Shown here piece by piece: positions 42,156 to 45,080 of a DNA stretch of 45,080 nt. The translations under genes were made by a program, and so were the position numbers. Source of the stretch: Paulinella micropora (lineage: Eukaryota > Cercozoa > Imbricatea > Euglyphida); NCBI GenBank assembly GCA_009731375.1, contig BJOX01000237.1, forward strand, positions 709,361 to 754,440. Reading direction: 5' to 3'. Within the stretch, counting starts at the first letter, position 1; the number at the start of each line of letters is the position of its first letter. The notes under the pieces are model-generated. The model saw only the letters and a list, made by a program, of their open reading frames with translations. It searched no databases and had not been told where the DNA came from.

Positions 42156-43664
42156 TCAGAAAGGCCACTCGTTCTTCTTGGGGCACTGTGCTTTGGCGTG
42201 GGTCTCGTTGGCGCAGACTGGGCACACGTGCTGGAAGCGGCACTTCTTGCCCCAAGTGCAGTTACCCGTCCCCCATTGCTTGCACGTAGATTGGTCTCCC
42301 GTTGCCTTGGATTTCGGTGTGCCGTGCGACTTCTTCTCATCACCCGCGCGCAGAATCAGTGCCGCAAGTCGCAAGGATTTGTGCCCCTTTGCCCACTCTC
42401 CCAAAGGCACTTGGCAACGAACCGCGTAGGACCAGTCCATGAAGGATTGCAGAGTGCGGGTCGGAAGGTAGTCTAGGCTTTCCTGGAAATGATCCATGAT
42501 ATCTTCTCTGTGGGTAGGGTGGAAAGCAGCGGTGATGCGCAGCAAAGATCGCAGCAGTCGTTGAAACACTTCCTTAGTCATGACGAACTTGCCCGTCTCG
42601 TTTCCGTACTCGGCACTGTTCTTTGCCGGTCGTAGCTCCATAAGTGAGACACCGTAGCCTTTCATGATCCTTCGTAACACGGTTGTCTTGATGAGATGCA
42701 CCTCCGCGATGCCTCGTAACTTGTGCTTGTCTAGTATGGCTGCCCTATCCGCCTCGTCATCTGCCAGCTTGGCTAGCGCGCTGCGCAAACCTGGTGCTCC
42801 GAGTTCTGGCTGGGTTTCTTCATCTTCGTCCAAGCGGTTCTTCAACGCAGCCGCCGCTTGCCCGAAGCTTCCGTCGTTCTTGTGACGCTTGGTTGTTCGT
42901 AGCTCATTGTTCTCTTCGCGCAACTTGTCCATCTCTGCCTTGAATTCCGCCTCACGTTGACGCAGTGCTGCTCTGAATTAGTCTTGATCTGTAGTCGGTG
43001 GCTCGACGCTCGTCCCCGTTTCCACTTCGACAATTCCTTGCCATGCTACATGCTTGTCCACCAAGGCCGTCGCCATTGACTTCGCTTTGTCGGCTACGGT
43101 GGTGCCTGCTTGCACGTAGCCAGATACAGAAGCGAAGTGATCTCGGATTATCGCGTCCAGACTCGCAGAAGGGTACATTGCTTTGAGTATATCGGCTACT
43201 TGAGTAATCTTAGTCTCTTTTCCCAATGAAGTCGATGCGAGAATTTGCGGAACGCGCGTGTCATTCGTTCTGAAGTCAGCGGACTTGCGTAGCGGTGTCT
43301 TCGTCTCTCGATGTTCGTCCGGAGCTCCGTAGAGGCGCCGGGTCGTGGGGTCGTCGTAGATGAACGTCCCAGCCTTGACGTCGGTCGGGCTCTCAACGCG
43401 TAGCAGGTAGTCGTGGATAGTGTGGTTGACCTCCCCTTCCGGGAAAGGGAACTTCACATCCCACTCGCCAGTAGAGCCATGCTTCTTGGTGACGCTACCC
43501 ACAGCTCGGACTCTTGCCGCGTCGCCTTTGAACTTGTCCTTGCACCATTTCGCGTCCCAGACCGTAACGCATAGCGCCGACACAATCAGATTCTTGCCTG
43601 CCTCAACCTGCATAAACACAAAAAACGAAATCGAAATCGAGACGATTTGTGAATTCAAAGACAT
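42156..43664 (-). CDS. DIRS gag-like protein with zinc knuckle
   Basis: ATG 43664 lies inside repeat A1. The frame runs 502 codons to TGA 42156-42158 with one in-frame TAA (42978-42980), in the coiled-coil stretch PPTTDQD-stop-FRAALRQREAEF followed by MDKLREENNELRTTKRHKND. The first half is globular (VSALCVTVWDAKWCKDKFKG). The second half is helical (RSALAKLADDEADRAAILDK; RITAAFHPTHREDIMDHFQE). The C-terminus has a CCCH-type cluster (CKQWGTGNCTWGKKCRFQH) and then a classical CCHC knuckle, C-x2-C-x4-H-x4-C (CPVCANETHAKAQC). Role: nucleic-acid binding and particle formation. TAA sits where Gln fits. Confidence 0.87.
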
Positions 43665-43933
43665 CCAACTGAGAGAGCTTCCCTAAAAAGAAGAATGCAC
43701 CAAACTTCCATAAAGGCAATAAAAAGGAAAGCGCTATGTAAAAGTGGAAACTAGCAAAGGCAAACTTGAAGGCAGCAGAAAGCAAATGCCATAACGTAAA
43801 TAAATAAAGCAAAAGTAACAGCTACTGGAAAAGCCTATGCAAAATAAAAAGCTTAACCGTCGCCCGGCAGCCGGCTTTGACCGTTCTTCTTAAAGGCTAA
43901 CAATAGTAAAAACGTGCTGTGTTTACATACATT
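43615..43933 (-). repeat. DIRS split direct repeat A1
   Basis: 5-prime end of the element in its own orientation. It matches A2 and is the uninterrupted version of it (GCGCTATGTA joined to AAAGTGGAAAC at 43740), so it gives the empty site for the MITE. It contains the gag start codon. Confidence 0.88.
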
Positions 43934-43936
43934 GTT

Positions 43937-44049
43937 CAAATTCTTTAAATTCCTTAAATTCCTTAAATACTAATGCATTCAATTCCTTAAATTCATTTAA
44001 TTCATTTAATTCATTTAGTTCATTTAATTCAGTAAATTCTCTCTCTCTC
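43937..44049. repeat. (AATTCATTT)n minisatellite then (CT)n, right flank of DIRS element
   Basis: Units AATTCCTTA and AATTCATTT, then CTCTCTCTC. Complementary in position to the array at 35400-35527. Confidence 0.78.
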
Positions 44050-44133
44050 GTATCGACACAATGTCACACATTTTGTGATAATTTGGTACGTACCTCTCTC
44101 TCTCTCTCTTTCTTTCTTGTTGTTGTTCTGTAG

Positions 44134-44848
44134 CCATCTGCGTCACCCTCGAAAGCATGCAAGAACCAACGCACAGAGAGCGAGTGGCAGGGCTTGTATT
44201 GGCATACCAACGTCCATGGTCTCATGCCATTAGTGAACGAGGAAGGAGTTTTGAGTGAGTTTAAGTCCCTGCAGAGAGGCAGAGTTTTGTACTTTGCGTG
44301 GGAGGGTGAGAACGGTGAGCGTGCTGCCCTCAAGATGCGTGTGCTGGGCGCGCCCCGGGGAACGATTTGCGACCACATCATTCCAGGCAACTATGTAGTC
44401 ACGGATGCGTTGGAAGTTAGGCAGGATCAAGCCTTTAAAAAAAATTTCGTTTGGCTTGAAGAGCAAAACTTTCACGAATCATTTCGATGGTTCCGAACGA
44501 GTGGGCGGAAAACTTTTTGTTGAGGGAGTATCTGTAGCTGACTTGCAGAAAGATTTTCCGTCCGAAGGTACGCGGGTCCAGCGCTTGCTCCAGTGCTACG
44601 ATGTGACGGAGTACCTACAAAGGAAGGAGTCTGATCTTTCTGCGGCCGCTCCTGACTGGTGGGGGGAACTTGGAGAATATTCTGACTTGGAAGGTCTTGC
44701 GGAAGATGAGCCCCTGTCAGACAATGGAGCCGATCCGCGGGAGAAAGATGAAGTAGAGGAAGTAGAAAAGGAAGACAAGTAGGTAATCACTATATAACTA
44801 AACATTCGACAATCTTGGGGGTATCACTTTTTCCGAAATTTTCCATGA
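44134..44848 (+). CDS. Gene with acidic tail, A-run frameshift
   Basis: An intron-like CT/T-rich tract ends TTGTTGTTCTGTAG at 44133. From 44134 the frame reads KACKNQRTESEWQGLYWHTN, LSEFKSLQRGRVLYFAWEGE and RGTICDHIIPGNYVVTDALE to FKK at an eight-A run (44437-44444). With seven A the frame continues FGLKSKTFTNHFDGSERVGG, VSVADLQKDFPSEGTRVQRL, LQCYDVTEYLQ and an acidic tail (EEVEEVEKEDK-type). TAG 44780 would be sense under the inferred code, with TGA at 44846; alternatively GTAGGTAAT at 44779 is a splice donor. The beginning is missing upstream. Family not recognised. 44849-45080 shows no gene. Confidence 0.6.
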
Positions 44849-45080
44849 AGTATATGGACTTTTTTGAAAACGTGTGGAAATGAAAGGAAATGAATTCCCT
44901 GATTGCAGAACATATAAAAATAATATTAAAATATGTTTTTATTAATTGTAATACACTTTAACTTCATCTTCAGAGGTGGGCAGGAACCGGTCCGACACGG
45001 TAATTTTTCTACTTTTTCGTAGTCCCGGCTACCATGAATCTATGATGATAACAATGCCGAACATGCAGAATTTGCTTTTA

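Larger units (their letters stand above)
35528..43933 (-). mobile_element. DIRS/PAT-like tyrosine-recombinase retrotransposon
   Basis: In minus-strand order: A1 repeat (43933-43615), gag, RT-RNase H, tyrosine recombinase, B1 (36597-36379), A2 (36380-35780), a 33-bp spacer, B2 (35746-35528). A1 matches A2 and B1 matches B2 at about 95 percent by eye. This is the split direct repeat layout A1-ORFs-B1-A2-B2 of PAT-like/Ngaro-like elements, which integrate by tyrosine recombinase and leave no target duplication. A2 is interrupted by a MITE (35912-36185). Two 10-N gaps (39288, 39526) have duplicated flanks. Coding regions carry in-frame TAA/TAG, and the recombinase is damaged, so this copy is probably inactive. 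Confidence 0.88.

Noticed and set aside
15319-43664. All genes are simply pseudogenes with random nonsense mutations
   Set aside because: Random nonsense would include TGA as often as TAA or TAG, yet TGA is nearly absent inside these frames and present at their ends; stops also align with Gln codons. Frameshifts show some decay or error, so the idea is not excluded for single genes.

Overview
The window is nuclear DNA of a eukaryote, seen through an imperfect assembly. It holds spliceosomal introns, a tRNA-headed SINE, a tyrosine-recombinase (DIRS/PAT-type) retrotransposon, retroviral-type integrase genes, a small terminal-inverted-repeat transposon and very large microsatellites. No rRNA gene, functional tRNA gene, CRISPR array or bacterial operon was seen.

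The central observation concerns the genetic code. At least ten coding regions, cellular-looking and transposon-borne, read cleanly through in-frame TAA and TAG codons and end at TGA. In several places the stop codon sits where a relative or the family consensus has glutamine. Examples are a TAA facing CAA in two integrase paralogues, a TAG in the GRW-Q-SD box of the tyrosine recombinase, and a TAA in the gag coiled coil. I infer TAA/TAG = Gln with TGA as the main stop (NCBI table 6 or similar). That code is known in ciliates, in dasycladalean, cladophoralean and trentepohlialean green algae, and in a few other protists. Together with a split-direct-repeat DIRS element (a type well known in green algae) and microsatellite-rich introns, an ulvophycean green alga is my best guess, but the window does not prove it. 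Standard-code ORF calls here cut real genes into fragments.

Layout. 1-5 kb: SINE copies embedded in (ATT)n arrays, a 183-bp satellite and a 140/160-bp alternating satellite. 5-15 kb: compound triplet arrays, a 4.3-kb pyrimidine tract with gaps, and a few exon-like islands. 15.3-16.3 kb: a hidden coiled-coil/Cys-rich gene. 16.3-19.8 kb: (ACAT)n and other simple repeats. 19.8-22.3 kb: a tandem Cys-rich repeat and two hidden genes. 23.6-33.5 kb: an AT-rich island with two or more copies of a compact integrase-bearing element (three integrases, three coiled-coil genes, two acidic 'MEQLADIL' genes, two Cys-rich genes, one intron-bearing gene), many broken by one-base shifts at A-runs. 33.5-35.4 kb: a multi-exon zinc-ribbon gene whose introns carry CT repeats. 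35.5-43.9 kb: the DIRS/PAT-like element on the minus strand (gag, RT-RNase H, tyrosine recombinase, repeats in A1-ORFs-B1-A2-B2 order), itself hit by a 274-bp TA-flanked MITE. 44.1-44.8 kb: a further gene ending in an acidic tail.

The DIRS genes would act together (gag packaging, reverse transcription, recombinase integration). The short, close-packed genes around the integrases, including a TGATG stop/start overlap, look virus-like. Only the integrase is assignable to a family (Maverick/Polinton or related retroviral-type integrases); no capsid, polymerase or ATPase gene was recognised.
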